64,000 bases of DNA, taken from Mesodorylaimus sp. YZB2_4. Its lineage: Eukaryota; Nematoda; Enoplea; Dorylaimida; Dorylaimidae. Location: the NCBI GenBank assembly GCA_030248295.1, contig JASANH010001724.1, positions 496,001-560,000 of the forward strand. The letters are read 5' to 3'. The notes under the pieces are model-generated. The model was given only the letters and a program-made list of their open reading frames with translations, was not told the origin of the DNA and searched no databases. Positions within the stretch are counted from its first letter, which is position 1, and the number at the start of each line of letters is the position of its first letter. The translations under genes and the position numbers were made by a program. Positions 34,897-47,970 of this stretch are shown here, in pieces.

Positions 34897-37059
34897 TTCC
34901 AGTTGGCGCTGTTTCGTCGCCAAAAAGCCTGCCTGATCTAAGAAAATTGACATTTGGTAGTTTTATGTCGTGTGATGCCAAAAAGTTATCACTATTCTGG
35001 GTACTTTGATTATGAGCTTGGTTGTCAACTTATAATTTTCTTGTCTGTGCCATGGTGCACCCATCGCGTCTCCAGTGTGCGTCGCATGAACAAACTGTTT
35101 ACGCCACCTGAAATCGCATCAGCATTCTCTTCATCCCCTCCTCCTCCATCCTCTATTCATACGGGTATGAATAGTACGCGCAGTATTAACAGCCAATATC
35201 TCATGCGTCTGCACCCACTTGAGCAATATGTCCGTTCTGTGGGGGGGGGGGTTAAAATCGATGACGGCACTAATACGGATATATTGGAAAAGAATTATGC
35301 ATCGAAAAGCAATTAAGATTTACGTCAATGATCGCCTACCCATTGTTGGCACCCAACAAGAACTCACCCATCACCCTCGTCCGTCCATTTTTTCGCCTAT
35401 GACTCAACGTGGCCACTGTGCGCGCTGCCCCCCCCCCTCGAATTCTATTATAATTAGTGATTATCTGGTGATCAAGAGGAGTGGAAATCATTTGAAGGTT
35501 AGTTATGATGTATTACACCCAGATTGTACTTAATAAGTTAATTAATTAGTGTTAATTAGTGTTAATTAGTCAAATTAAAAGACTGATCGTTATCTTGGGG
35601 TATAATTATACCCCACGGGAGTACGAGGCACTAGATGCAAAAAGTGCAGCTCATGAATTAAACAATATTTCGTTGATGAAAAAGAAAATTTCTGAAAACC
35701 TCAGTAGCTCACGAAACACGCACCAAACATCAGTCTCAGAGAGAAATGCTAACTTAGAGCGGGGTACGTTGTACAAGCTGAACCCCAAACCGCTATTCCC
35801 GCGACTTTGAGCTGCAAAGCACGGATCTGGTAAGAGCTGCTCGCAATTGGAGTACCAGTACGCAGCTCTTCAAGCTCCGTCAAAGGATCGATATATCGAT
35901 CATGATGAATCTTTGGAGTGCTGAGACCAAAAAGTAGTAGACATACGAGTATCTCGTCGGTTGCAAACATCGATTGTGCAATCTGCGTAGCAATGCATCT
36001 GGTATGCTAGAGCTGACCACGACCCACGTCGAAAAGTTCGAAAGGAACTCTTGCCAGAAATCTTACAAGTCTAGCCTATAGGCCTCACAAGAGCGGTCGA
36101 CGTGGGAAGGAAAACGACAGAAAGATTAAGCAGTGGGTTTCACTGTGAAGGTCGTGCGTGCGGGTGTGTGCGTGTTGAGTAAGAGAGCAAGGTATACTGT
36201 ACAGGATGTACTAATCGTAAGCCGTCAAATGCTTCGCGAGCATTTTGTAAAGCCGTCTTCAACCTGATATGCTTTCTTCGAGTTAATCGAATCATAAGTT
36301 AACCCATTGCGTTCAAGGCTGTCCACCACTGCCTAGTTGTGCTCGAGAGTGGGGTGAAGATGGTACCGTAATCTAGCTTGGTGCTTAGACTTTCAATTTT
36401 GATTCCAGATACGCTAGAGCTTAATTTTATGAAAAGCTTTAGTCTGCCATTATCTGCCAGGAAAGCTGTGCAAACTTGTCATTGTGTCGGGATAAACATG
36501 GGGTAATTGTTGTTATATACTGCATATACGGAGTGAAAGTCGGGAAATGTCATTCTGCATCAAAAATTCTTCTGCGCCTTCGGCTAAGAAAGATGAAACC
36601 CATGTTTTGGACGATCACGTTGCTACTCGCTGTTCTGCTCATGCTGGGACGAAATGCGATTGCAACCCGAACGAGACAATATTAATGAAGCCGAGCTGGA
36701 AAACATAGAAGCGGACCCACCACCATTTTTTGATTTTTATTACTTGACATTCACTAGGACATGTAGGTACACTTTGCTATGTGTTGCTCTGTGACCGTGT
36801 CATTATGCCTAGAAATCAATTTTTCTGGCGCAAAATTGCAAGGCTTGACAACGAATTCTTCCCCTCCCCCGCTACAAACTTCTGAGTTTGAAAGTAGTTC
36901 TTCTTCAGCAGATTACGAAAATCACAAGGCGTTTTGCCATTCATCCACATTATCACCAGAATCCTGTCTTGCTTTGGTGAAAAGTTCATGGGAAAAAGTT
37001 TACTTCACCAGGATCTACGTGGCTCCATATAAGTTTCGATCAAAAATCACGCGATAGAA
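34897..37059. other. No firm gene; ATTAG microsatellite and a possible signal-peptide exon
   Basis: GTTAATTA units repeat near 35536-35575, and GGGGTATAATTATACCCC near 35598 is an exact palindrome. At 36593-36685 an ORF begins MKPMFWTITLLLAVLLMLGR, an excellent signal peptide, but it stops after 30 residues. An acidic stretch (INEAELENIEAD) follows in another frame, so it could be a broken or spliced secreted-protein gene. Frames at 34954-35316, 35559-35810 and 35749-35970 are unrecognised. Confidence 0.35.
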
Positions 37060-37260
37060 TCCACTAGTGGAGTTCACGTACTTCGACCTGGAATCCATGC
37101 TAACGTTATTTCATGGTGGTTCTATGTGGGTGACATGAAACCCACGTGTAAAACATGGAATGTCATGAATCCACGTGGAAGATGTCAAAATAAGCTTTTC
37201 AAGGCGGATACGCGTGGATCCATCATGGAACTGCAAAGACATCATGGAATCTAGGACGCT
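37060..37260. repeat. Short-word array (ATCCACGTGGA/CATGGAAT)
   Basis: The words CCACGTGGA, CATGGAAT and ATCCATG recur in both orientations about ten times over 200 bp. No coding. Confidence 0.45.
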
Positions 37261-40200
37261 TCTTATTTCGAACGAAAGGCGTCATTGAATTAAAACAATC
37301 AAAACATTGACTGATTTTCATCTTGGCATCATCATCAATGGGAAAATAAATGCGGGAGATGGATCCATCGGAAATCAAGCTAGCCAAGAACTCTTCGCGG
37401 GAGAAGAAATTTCGTTCAAACGGTAGGCACGATGGCTTCGAAGGTACAAGTAAGCTACTAAATGTGAGCAGACAAAATGACAACTTATATCACCTTTTTG
37501 ATATTGCACGGCTTCAGGACATAACAGCATTTTTCGCTGGAACGTCAATTACGTCTATTTGAGTACAAAGCCATGGCGAAGTACAGGAGCCGGAACGACG
37601 ACAATATGGAGAGTTGGATAAAAGTTATGGTCGTTCACGGAGGCGAAGCCGTATGGAGCAAGTTCGCAGCGGGTTGTAGTTGGTGGTATGTTCTTGCGAA
37701 TGAAAAAGAATGACCAAATGCGATGCTGCTGGTGGCTGAACAGCATTGACCTGCTTGTAGGCACTGTAGCACCGACATGGACGCCAAGGAAGAACGAGAC
37801 GGCGTACTCAAAAAAAAGACAATCTAATTATTGCAGCGCCAAGAAATCGAAAAAGGCAAACTAATGGAAGTGGCAGCATCATCTGCTCCTACCTCAGGAC
37901 ACCTTCATGGAAGACAATGTAACTTCTCTTCCCTTTTCCAGCTCACCCACCACCAACAAATAGCACAGTGCAGCTGCATGCAGGAAGTACTGCCTTGAGT
38001 GCGCGCGGTATGAGAAAATAATCGATCGATTATGCGCGAAAATCAAAACAAAACGGCATCACGACAAGACAGCAATCGGCATGCGGTGCAAGCACTGAAT
38101 GAAAAATCAGCCTGCGCACTGGCGGCAGTTTTCTGGTGTTTATAAATTGTACGGATGGGCGCTCGATACCGTAAACATATCGGAATTTTTTTTCAGATTG
38201 CGGATGACGAAATGGATTCAGTGTTTCACGCCAGCAGATGTATGTTGCTTTGCACAGCTTTTGGCCATATGAACAAAATTCGGGTCAGCTCTTTGTTTTC
38301 AGAGATCGATCTCGATGGGACAAGAATCGTCAGGCTTTTTAAGCACGCAACTACAGTTCGAGCTAGAAATTATTCGGAAAAATTTTTTCAAAAAATTAAA
38401 AGTAAGCATAAGCCCTTGCCTAGTCCGATAGTAGTACTGTGAAAACCACCTGATTGCACCTGCCTAGTGACTCTTATGCTTTCAGGCATTTGGCCGAGCC
38501 TCTTATGCCTCTTCTGCTCTCAGGCATTCGGCCATTTTTGGCTTGGCATTTGGCTTGGAATGCCAAGCTAAATGCCAAAAGCCAAGAATGTTTTCTGGAT
38601 CCATTTTTTGCGGTTTTTGGGAGGGTCACTTTTTTGACGGTAAAAGAAGGGTTAGTACGAGATGATCGAAACAGGTCACACACCATCGGAAGCTTTGACG
38701 AGGAAATGTAGCATTTGAAGATAGCGTTTATTGATGAATCAAAACCTATAGTTAGAAAGTTAAGTTATAAGAATTGGTCAAAAACTACACGATGCTGGTG
38801 AATATGAAAATATACGATCACTGAAATTGGTCCGGCCTATCCGGCTTTGTGCCTGTTCACGCAATTTTGAGTTATCATTGTGTGAGTAGACGACGAGTTG
38901 AGAGGATTCAGGAAGTACTCTGCGAAATAAAATACGGATAGCTGTACAGAAACAGTGTTATAATCGAATAGGATGAAGAGCAATAGCACAGGAATCGATT
39001 AGAATCTTATGAATTCTTTCAACCACTCTTATCAGACATTCGAAACATCCTGTCATTCTTAAAATTTCTTCTAATTATTCTTACCTAAATTTCGTTAAAG
39101 AAATTGGGCAAGTCTCAGCAGACTTCTTGTACGTAAGTCTTAGCCATGTTTTGATAGCGTGGGGCTGGTGCGTTCGGAGAATATTTTTGAAGATCGATGA
39201 TGTCACCGACATATTGAAAGGAGTAAGGTTAAGCTAGGAAAGTGATTGCGACTTAGGTCAAAGACCACCTACTCATCGCACCCAACGGAAATGTCCACTC
39301 CGTTTAATGGGCGTTAGGTGCAGCAGTTTCAAATCATCAGCTGAACGATCTTTCGTAAATGGAAAAGATAATTTATGCAAGTGTCAGAACGAAAATCAAA
39401 AGAACGATAGGCTTCGGTAATATACGAACCAGCGAAAATTGTTACCTGCCTTCTAGTTTAAAAGAATATTTTGTCCTGCTCTATGTGCTGACCAGTGTCA
39501 GCTACAGAGATTTTAAAGTTAGAGTATGTACATAGCAGTTTTCCCACCCTTCCTCGCTCAGGCAAATCATCAATAATAAATCAGAAATCAGCTTTTGTAA
39601 GATGCAAAGAGAGAGAAAAAGGACAAGTTACATGTTGAGTTATGGACAATCTCTGTAGGCTATAAAATGCAAATGCCCTGTGGGCGGAGAGGAGCCAATC
39701 CTTTGTTAGCATTCAACATATTTAGGCTGTGTATCCAACGATGGGTCCTTTTTTTTAAGAGGCAGTTGAAAGCATTGTATCTGTCGAGAAAATTCCTTTA
39801 TGTCGTCGCATTCCTGTCGCATTCCTATATTCTTTATTGAGCTCCTTTATTCTTTTCTTTGCGTCTGTTATGAAGTCTTGCATTTCTGTTCGCCCTGAAT
39901 AGAAACGCCAGTGCTCCTATATTAGCTGGGTGTTTTCACTTCAAGATTCTGCTGATATTCGGGCCGAGCAAAGCCAATGTCAGCAAAAAATGCATTCAGC
40001 AACTGAAAGCCGATTTCCAAATCGTCTTCTGCTGCTGAAAGCTAGAAGCCGATTTTGCCAAATCGTCTTCTGTGGATGAAATAAACAGACAGGAAAATGC
40101 ACGGCCCGGACTCCTCATCCCATGAGATACCAAGATGGGCCTACGTGGATACAGAAGTTTTGACGAGGAAGTTGCGGCTCAAACGTAATCAGCGCAATGA

Positions 40201-40780
40201 GAGAATTTCGAATGCAGCTGCCTTGGTGGACGCTTCAAGCTTGTAATCTCAGTTGCAGTCGCTGAAGAAGGAAAGAAGGAAGATTAGCAGCACAAGCTTT
40301 CTGATAGACGTAAAACAGCGCTTGGGGTAACGGCGCACATTCCCGAAAGAAGGTAAGTCACAACATATGTTTGTTTCTAGTGACCATAGGAACTAGTAAA
40401 CTTTCAGGGGAGAGAGTTTGTGGACGAAAAACTCGATGTTGAATTCGAATTCGACAAAGCCATATACGATTAAGTATGTTAAGGTTGAAATTAGTGAGCT
40501 CGATATGGTTCATGGAAATGCGGATAATAAACTGAATAATATCTGTTTTAGCTCGCGCCCTTCAAAGTTTTGCGCTGCATTTTCCCATTTGGTCTTTCAT
40601 TTATGGAAAACTGTGATGAGTTCAGGCAAAAGTGTGTCAGGACATAGTAAAATTCATACTCTAACAGTTGTTTTTCTTGTTGAAAATATTGCTGTAGGTT
40701 ATTTCAGATATGACCCATGCTTCCCAGGTTGCAACAAGGGGGAACCACCTGCTCCCACGGCAAGCTCGCGTTGTAAATCG
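37261..40780. other. No gene recognised; GGCATTT word array near 38500-38590
   Basis: At 38500-38590 the words GGCATTTGGC and TTGGCTTGG recur, followed by the inverse CCAAGCTAAATGCC. A 95-codon frame (38155-38442 +) is unrecognised. A TATAAAA at 39662 has no convincing gene after it. Confidence 0.4.
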
Positions 40781-40920
40781 TCGTCGCGCATGGAAGCCTT
40801 GTGGGCCCACGTGGAGCTGGGGGCGATTTACATGGGCCCACTTGGGACCCATGATAGGATTTTCGATTCTGGGAATCTGGGGGTTACACTGCGGTCACTG
40901 TTGGGGCAATCTGGGCCAAT
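40781..40920. repeat. Short-word array (GGGCCCA/GGGACCC)
   Basis: GTGGGCCCACGTGGAG, ATGGGCCCACTTGGGACCC and TCTGGG words cluster here. They create overlapping frames on both strands (40418-40969 +, 40661-40852 -) that I do not treat as genes. Confidence 0.4.
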
Positions 40921-41970
40921 TATATGCACATATCATACGGGAAAATTGTACCGCTCCAAAAAGTGCTAACATGCAGTATGCATTACAAAATTTATAAAAA
41001 TTCAAAGCTGTATGTCTTGGTTTTGAATGGCAGTTTTTTTGTCCATCTGGGCTAAGATACAAGTAGGAGTATATGGAGCATTGAAAATGGGGGAAGGGCC
41101 AATAATTTTTGCGGCACAGGCTTCTTCACGACAGTAAAAATTATAATTTTTAGTATAATGCTGTGGTGAAGCTAGCCTCTGCGCAGACTAGGCTGATAAC
41201 CATGTAGAACAGAGATAGCGAGTTGGACGAAATTGTAGTCAAAGAACTAGTCGATGACGCTTACACAAAAAAACCCCAGAAGGGAAAAGCTCTGACTCAA
41301 GAAAACTGGACTGCGAAAGCAAAGCTGCTCAGTAAACTCATTTTTCCATGACTGCGATGCTTTTCTATTGAAGCAAAGAAGCAAAGAATGTTTGAATCAG
41401 ATAAGAGTCAGAATATCCAATTTTTCAATATGCGTCATCAAAGAAACCATACTCGCGCACAAACAGAATGCACTGCTGAGTGTCTAAAATCTGGTCTGTC
41501 ATATATTTTTTAACCGTTAGAAATTCTGCAAATCTGCGCGCATGTTTGAATCGTTCCTTCAAAAGCACTCTCTCCCGCAAAAATTGCAGTGCACACATCC
41601 ATTGCTCGCAGGCGACAGAAAGCAGCATTTGCGCGAGCGTTACTCGCTTTAGTTAGAACTACGTTGGAGAAGATAGATTCGGCCAGGCAACGAATGAGAT
41701 ACTGAAACCCCAGCCCATTATCTTCAGTTTCGACCTGTGGTGTTGTTTGTAAACGACACACCACGTGTGTTGCCTATCTGTCACTTATCGATACTGGCAC
41801 TGCCAAGTGCTGACATCAGAGGAGCAAACTGGTTTCACCGACGTGTCAACTATGTCCTCCACGTTGTCCTTGCCATTCGAGGCTGGCCTGGTTTTGGCCC
41901 ATTCGTCGTTATCTAGGCAGTCGGCCCAAATTTTGCTGCTTCGCTCTCTTGCGAAAAAAATTACCAAAGC
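40921..41970. other. No gene recognised
   Basis: Minus-strand frames at 41425-41628 and 41510-41764 are unrecognised. This is the upstream region of the dioxygenase gene; no clear TATA box was seen. Confidence 0.4.
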
Positions 41971-43940
41971 ATGGAGAATTATAATTTTTTACAATATGAT
42001 TTGGATAAATGGATACAAGAAAATCGGGCTGATTTTCGACCACCCGTATGTAATAAATGCATGTACAGTGATCAATTGAAAGTATTCTTGGTTGGTGGAC
42101 CAAACACAAGAAAAGATTTTCATTTGGAAGAGGGTGAAGAGGTAGGAAAATTGTATGAAGCAGCGAGAGAGGCTTGAAAGATTGTCGAAGTACCGCAGAT
42201 TCTAGTTTTCTTTCAATCTTTCAGTCGGACAAATAAAATAAGGTCGTGGTTTAGGTGGTGCTTCTGGCGACAAGAACCCTCAGTGCCAGGCGCATTGCTA
42301 TCGGCTACGATTAGAGAAACCCAGCAAAAATTGACTGTAACGCGTTCTGGTTTTTTCAGTTCTTCTATCAAATTAAAGGTGACATGTGTTTGCCAGTCGT
42401 TGAAAATGGTAAGATAATGGATGTTTCCATCAAGGAAGGCCACGTAAGTTATTATTCCAAATCTTCTAAGAAATACTACAAAAGCTAGCGATTGCAGGTT
42501 TTTATGCTACCATCGCGCACATTACATTCTCCACAACGATTTGAAGATACGATTGGACTGGTTGTGGAACGGACGAGAGCGCCTTGGGAATTTGACAGTT
42601 TGCGGTAGGGCAGAAAATGATTTAGAAATTGTTAGGTGTGCCTAAGATGCAATTTACGAATTATAGATACCACATGGACGGGTCTACGGAAATCCTATTT
42701 GAACGGTGGATCCACTTAAACGACGTGGTCAAGGATTTGCCACCCATCATAAAAGAGTACGTCAAGTTTGCTGAACAAATCTGCTCTTTTATTTTTGCCA
42801 ACTAATCTGCAATCATGTCTAAACAGACGTGCCGCAACTCTCGTTGTTAGTGTACGCTTAGAATTCCATCGAAAAGCAGTGCCTTTTTAGGGATACCTGA
42901 AGCGAAATCTTAATGGTTTTTTGTCTCTAATCGCGGGAGTCTCTGTCAGCGAGAGGAGTGCATTTGTGGCCACAGATAGTTTTGCTTAGGGTGTTTTGTG
43001 TGCGTAGTTGCGAATCTCTCTTTTTCCGTGTTCTCTTTTCCCATGTCTAAGCTATGTGTACAGTCAGGACATGCTTTCGTAGCAAAACGAGAATTCGGGA
43101 AACTTAAGCGTAGCATCTCACTGCACTTCAGGTTCAAAAGGCGCTTCAGGCGAAGAAAACTTTTCTGCTATTCGCGCAAGTAGCACGTCAAAATGCTTCC
43201 ATTTCGAGTGGCTAACGTAACTACGGTGCAAAATGTTGTGGTCTTAACACCAAGGAGCCTTTTATAAGTTTGAGTCAGGCCCAACAGTGTTCTTGATGAT
43301 CAATGATTCGTCTCTGAATTTCAGATACTTCGCCTCTGAAGCGCATCGCACTGGCAAGCCAACAGCCGACAGTATCATCCCAAATCGTCCATACTACCCT
43401 GACCCGAACGTGAGCATCGAAGAACCTATTTTGCTCAAACAATGGATTCAAAAACATGAAGGGGAGTTAGAGTGAGGAACAAATACTGCGAGGCAAAGGG
43501 TTAGTTTTTAATCGATATCTTCCTTTAAAGGGAGCTCGGAGTAGTCGAGCTGTATGGCCCTCCGACGTATAAAACCCACGTGAAGATTCATGGGCGGAGC
43601 GTCCACGAACTTGGAAATCGACATGCTGACACGTTCTTATACATGATTGTGAGTTTTTCCGCGCAGTTTTTGTTCGGCAAGTATGATTTCGTTGACATTT
43701 CTTTTTTAGGATGGTAGTGCCAAGGTGGTAGCTCGAGGTGGCTCAGAGTATGATCTGACACAAAGTCATACTTTGCGTATTCCAGGAGGGACCAGGTGAA
43801 AATGCAGTGTCTCTCGCTTTGAGTAATCGAAACTTACGTTTTGCTTTCTTCCTAGTGCTGAAATGGAAATATTTAGTGGATATGCATTGACTGTAATCAT
43901 GGAAACGCCCAGAGAAAAATCTCCCACTGGAATTGACTAA
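41971..43940 (+). CDS. HAAO: 3-hydroxyanthranilate 3,4-dioxygenase (eight exons)
   Basis: This cytosolic Fe(II) ring-cleaving enzyme converts 3-hydroxyanthranilate to 2-amino-3-carboxymuconate semialdehyde, which closes to quinolinate for NAD synthesis in the kynurenine pathway. Exons are 41971-42141, 42360-42443, 42498-42604, 42667-42756, 43325-43471, 43531-43648, 43710-43795 and 43856-43940. All introns are GT-AG, phases agree, and the product is 295 residues (human 286). The N-terminal cupin shows [20 protein letters not shown] and [12 protein letters not shown], giving the iron ligands His51, Glu57 and His95, with substrate-binding Arg47 and Arg99 also present. [16 protein letters not shown] and [10 protein letters not shown] match the animal two-domain form, and the C-terminal part is the degenerate second cupin ([17 protein letters not shown]). 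No frame break is seen, so the gene is probably functional. Confidence 0.95.
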
Positions 43941-44489
43941 ATTTAGTAGAACCATGCCTTTCCCGTGATTCCCTTGTACAGAATGGGCGCAATGTTCGTT
44001 TTCCTCGGGTTTATGGGGGATCGCGTCATGCGGGCAGGTCCATTGCACGCATATATTTTATTATTGCCCTTTATTACATTTGGCATATCCAATAATATTT
44101 TTAGCAGTCTATCGGGTAAACGATGGCATACTGTGATTGTAAATTATGCATGTGCCACAATAATGTTTTTAACTTCGCCCAATTATGTCATACAGTTTGC
44201 TGTGATTTTTTCACCCAGTTTGGTTCAAAAAAATTTTGTCTTGATAATTCTGTTGTGTATTTTAAACGAAGTGCATTTAAAAAAAATGGGAGCTTGTCGG
44301 TAGGAGTATTTTGGCAGAGAACTTTGCAACTAGGCGCGCCCGAAACTTGATGTGAAAAATATTATGAGGCTGCGGCAATTGCTATGGTGCCAAACACTAT
44401 GATAGGGTTACATGCTGAATATTCAACGTTCGAGTAAAGGAAGAAATGCGTGAACTGCGGAAACTCGCTTTGAACTTTTTAAACGGACC
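43941..44489. other. No gene recognised
   Basis: A/T-rich sequence downstream of the dioxygenase gene. The overlapping + frames 43965-44303 and 44123-44350 have no recognised motif. Confidence 0.4.
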
Positions 44490-45190
44490 CAGTTCCTTCA
44501 CTTATCAGGTTCCGTTTAGATTAGTTCGCAGAAAGTCTGTCATGACAGACTCAAAAGTTTTATACCAGCCAATGCACCAAGTGCAACCAGAGCTTAGGAT
44601 GGCTAGTCTACTCGGCCACAAGAAAAAGGAGAGGTGGCCCAACATGCTGCGCACTGCACAGTGTATAATCACTCGCACACAGATGCTTGCTGATGTCAGA
44701 ATCAAATCCAACATGCTTCTGTGCTGTGTATTGCTGCGGCTCAGACAAGTTCCCAAAGACAGCTGTGCTGTTTCATACGGGCAACCTGAATATACTAAAG
44801 CTGTAACTAAAGTGATATATGGCTGATCGTTACATATCTAAACCTCTAGAGACACTCTGAACAATCTTTCCTCCCTTTTTCCAACTTTATGTTCATGCTC
44901 ATGGTTTATCATATCTGTAATGAACCCAAGAATTAGACACTCCTAGCCCACTTTGTGGACCACGAGCACAGGCTTACATAATTTCTCTGCTCGTTCCCAC
45001 GATTAGTCGTCCAGTTGATATTCATGCAGAAAAAGCAGCTTCTGCTCAGACATTTTTCCTAAACTGTGGTTGCGCTAAGCAATGGCCGAGTAGACCAGCC
45101 ATCCTAAGCCCTGCTTCCACTGTGTGCATTGGCTGGTCTAAAAGTTTCGAGTCTGTCATAACAAACTTTTTGAAAATAATGAGACCGTTT
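44490..45190. repeat. Inverted-repeat element, about 700 bp
   Basis: About 110 bp at 44510-44622 recurs inverted at 45075-45190. Shared blocks are TGTCATGACAGACTC/GAGTCTGTCATAACA, CCAGCCAATGCAC and GGATGGCT-GTCTACTCGGCC. The 126-codon frame 44446-44826 runs through the left arm and is not a credible gene. Confidence 0.6.
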
Positions 45191-45289
45191 TTCGTTTTTT
45201 TCGCAACAAACTAGGTTGGCCCGAAACACTTGTTCCTACAACTGAGAAAATTGGGTGACTACCATAGGCCTATAGATACAGATTAGTGT

Positions 45290-45440
45290 TACAATGACCT
45301 GGGTTTTTCACTGTCTGACCTGACCCTGACCTTGACCGACCCCTCAAAAAACTTTCTGACCTAACCCTTGACCTACGAGAAATTGTAAATTTTTTGGCTC
45401 TGACTTTGACAGTGATCGGACAAAAAATTTTGCTTATAAT
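45290..45440 (+). repeat. Short-word array (TGACC family)
   Basis: CTGACCTGACCCTGACC words, then an A/T tract (CCTCAAAAAACTTTCTGACC), then more words and GTAAATTTTTTGGCTCTGAC. It has the same build as 15450-15680 and 47775-47970. Confidence 0.6.
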
Positions 45441-45939
45441 CGGCACCAGCAACAAAGCTTCTCTGTGTTTGCAGTTTTACCAAGAAATTTCACTACAGCT
45501 GACAATTTTCTGGCATTAAGTGAAATTTCACAGGCAGTCCAAGAAACTGAATTTTTATCAAGCTCAAAAAGATATGCGAAGCTGTTTTCACGGCATTGGG
45601 AAAACTAGAGAAGCTGACAGTGAAAATCAAAGATAAATCTCATTCGCTATACGTCAATTCCTGCTCAAACTGCCTGCTGCATAATCGATTTCTTTCCCCC
45701 CGTAATCCGAGGAAAAGGTGCCTTACCAGGCTGGAATTGGCTGGTACAGCCAGAATACCTCATGAGGCCAAGTTTGGATATAAACGAATGGGAAGAGATA
45801 GGGATGGCTAGGCCACGGATGGATGGCATTCGCAAGCACACACTAGGCTTGCACACAGTGGTCTATGCAGATGGGCTGGTAGGGTACTGGACGAGTAAGA
45901 TGACTGCAATAGCACGAGACTCACAATCCAGCATCGGCC

Positions 45940-46610
45940 GAACACGGTTTTTGCACCGAACCGAACCATACCGAAGTTTTTCTCAAATTTCACCAAACCC
46001 GAACCGAACCGAACAGAACCGAACCGAACAGAACCGAATTTGTTCACCCACATCTCCCAAATATCTCTCTTCCGTATTTTTCGGCTACTGGCAATTCAAC
46101 TTCAATATAAACGGAATGATTGACTGCGCCTTTACCCAAAACGACCAACTTTCCAAGGTCTTGACTCTTCTTTGTACAAACAACTGTCGAATATGAAATA
46201 CTTGTGGACCGCCTGATGCAGAATTGAATGATCTATGTGCCTGTGCTAGTTAGTGTAGGTTTTACAACGCGACTGCTTCTGGAGATAACTAGCCCTTTCT
46301 GTGAGGGTCATTCTTTATGGCGCACCCGATATTTTCAAAATATTTGGAAGTTAATACTTTTCAAACCACTTTTTAAATTCAAAATTTTGAAGATAATGAA
46401 ATGGTATTAGAAAATTAAAAAAGGGCCGCGAAATTCACAGCCAAAACGAAATCTCAAACAAAATCACCGTTCTTTCATGGACAAAACAGGGAATTCAAAA
46501 TTGTTTGTTCATTTCGGTGGTTCGGTCCAAAAAAGCTGGTTCGGTTCGGTTCGGTGAAAATCGCAAATCCAGTGGTTCAGCTCGGCCGGTTCGGTGGTTC
46601 GGTCGATGCT
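45940..46610. repeat. Inverted short-word element (GAACC/GGTTC)
   Basis: The left end (45945-46040) is a run of GAACCGAACCGAACA words; the right end (46500-46610) is the inverse GGTTCGGTTCGGT. A/T tracts such as GTCCAAAAAAGCTGG sit within the word runs. The 440 bp between them is unique. A third cluster of the same word lies at 63595-63670. Confidence 0.6.
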
Positions 46611-46879
46611 GGCTCTTAATTAGCAGTGGCCAGTTTCACAGTGCGATTCTAATTTTTCACAGTGCGAATTGAGGGCACTATTGGAGAGCAACTTGGGACA
46701 ATGCTGAGACACCAATTTCGGACGCTTCACAATAGCTGTTCTAGGGGTGCCTTACCCGTAGATTTAGGCACGTCGTACGGCAGGTCTCATCTTGTTTCAT
46801 AGTTAAAAAAGGATGACTTGAGACACTGAGTAGACCACAAAATTTATGCGGGAAGTAAATACTGTACGTGTAAGCTGGG

Positions 46880-47235
46880 CGCCCATTACTGGTCGAAGTT
46901 GCTGTGCGACTGTATCTCAATAATTTTACTACGTCACGAGGATGATTTGGCTAAGGCAAGCTGGTCCACATTATATGAGCTCTGTAAACGTATGCCAAAT
47001 TGGGTTTATTTTATAAGGTTTACCATGGGTTCAACGATTTGGAAATCCTCGTTTTATGCACAAAATCTGACCGTCATGTCAGCAGACTGCGCGAACCACA
47101 TCATTTGTTTTTTCCAAGTCATAATTTTGAGTCCACAGAGTTTTGTGTTTTCTGCGACTGTTTTACGGGATTCTGTACCATGGGATCATGCTAGTGACTC
47201 TATCACGCGTACAAGTTTTAAATAATACTGTGTTT
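46880..47235 (+). pseudogene. LINE ORF2 C-terminal fragment
   Basis: Translation gives LAKASWSTLYELCKRMPN, FIRFTMGSTIW and FVFSATVLRDSVPWDHA. This is the order of the late ORF2 motifs seen at 32.1 and 9.0 kb. Frame breaks are present. Confidence 0.6.
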
Positions 47236-47238
47236 TCC

Positions 47239-47273
47239 CAGGGATTATTTAAACTGGGTTTAAATAATCCCTG
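47239..47273. repeat. Perfect 15-bp hairpin, 5-nt loop
   Basis: CAGGGATTATTTAAA and its exact reverse complement flank the loop CTGGG. It lies just after the LINE fragment and interrupts the block that follows it in the 9.2 kb relative. Confidence 0.85.
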
Positions 47274-47774
47274 TCGAGTGCATGTATTCGCTTGTGTGAG
47301 GAAGGAGTGAAATGATGATAATGGGATTCTCTCGCCTTTTTTTGGCCTCAATGGTTAAAAAGTGACGACAGAATTTTAGTTCAGCTGACAATGAACCATT
47401 TTTACGGCTCGAGGGAGCTAACGCAAAATGCCAAAATCTCAAGACGCCCAAAACGTTGCTCTAGGAACATCAGCTCAGTATTGCCATAGATCAAGGGAAA
47501 TTGCCCTGCGCCTGACAGCGCTGCTGGGAAATAATGACACCAGGGAGTGTCTTTGGACATGGTCGAGGTCGTCCTAAACTTACTGCATGACTGCCCGGTG
47601 TCCTTGGGTGGGATACCAAGCTGATTGTGAAATGACTTAGGACTGTCCTAGGATTTAGGACATGCCTTGGGATATAGAACTGTAAAACTGCCCCGAGATA
47701 CCGACTCAGGAAGGCAGGAGCTTGAAATTTTTTCGCCAACATTTCACTAAATTTACTTTCTGTCGCTGTCAGAA
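47274..47774. other. No gene recognised
   Basis: A block with GTCCTAAACTTACTGCATGACT and related GGACATG words occurs near 47555-47670. The long minus frame 47491-48051 runs through the word array beside it and is not a gene. Confidence 0.4.
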
Positions 47775-47970
47775 TTCTCTGACCGTGTGCAAGAAATTCT
47801 GACCTGACCCTGACCTTGACCAGCCCTTCAAAAAATTTTCTGACCTGACCCTCACCTAGATCAGACCCCAAAAAATTCTCTGACCTTGACCCTGACTTTG
47901 ACCAAGGGTCGGTCAATCCGGATCCGGGGTTTTGACAGAATTCTGACCTTGACCTTGAGGTCATTTCTAA
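47775..47970 (+). repeat. Short-word array (TGACC family), longest copy
   Basis: Three units of CTGACC words are separated by CTTCAAAAAATTTTCTGACC, CCCCAAAAAATTCTCTGACC and similar linkers, so a consensus unit of about 45 bp can be read. This is the clearest member of the family. Confidence 0.7.

Noticed and set aside
36900..37057. Globin A-helix-like peptide LALVKSSWEKVYF
   Set aside because: Only about 13 residues resemble a globin start. No following helix B or proximal-histidine exon was found.
40418..40969. 183-codon ORF as a gene
   Set aside because: Its second half is the GGGCCCA word array and the first half has no family signature.
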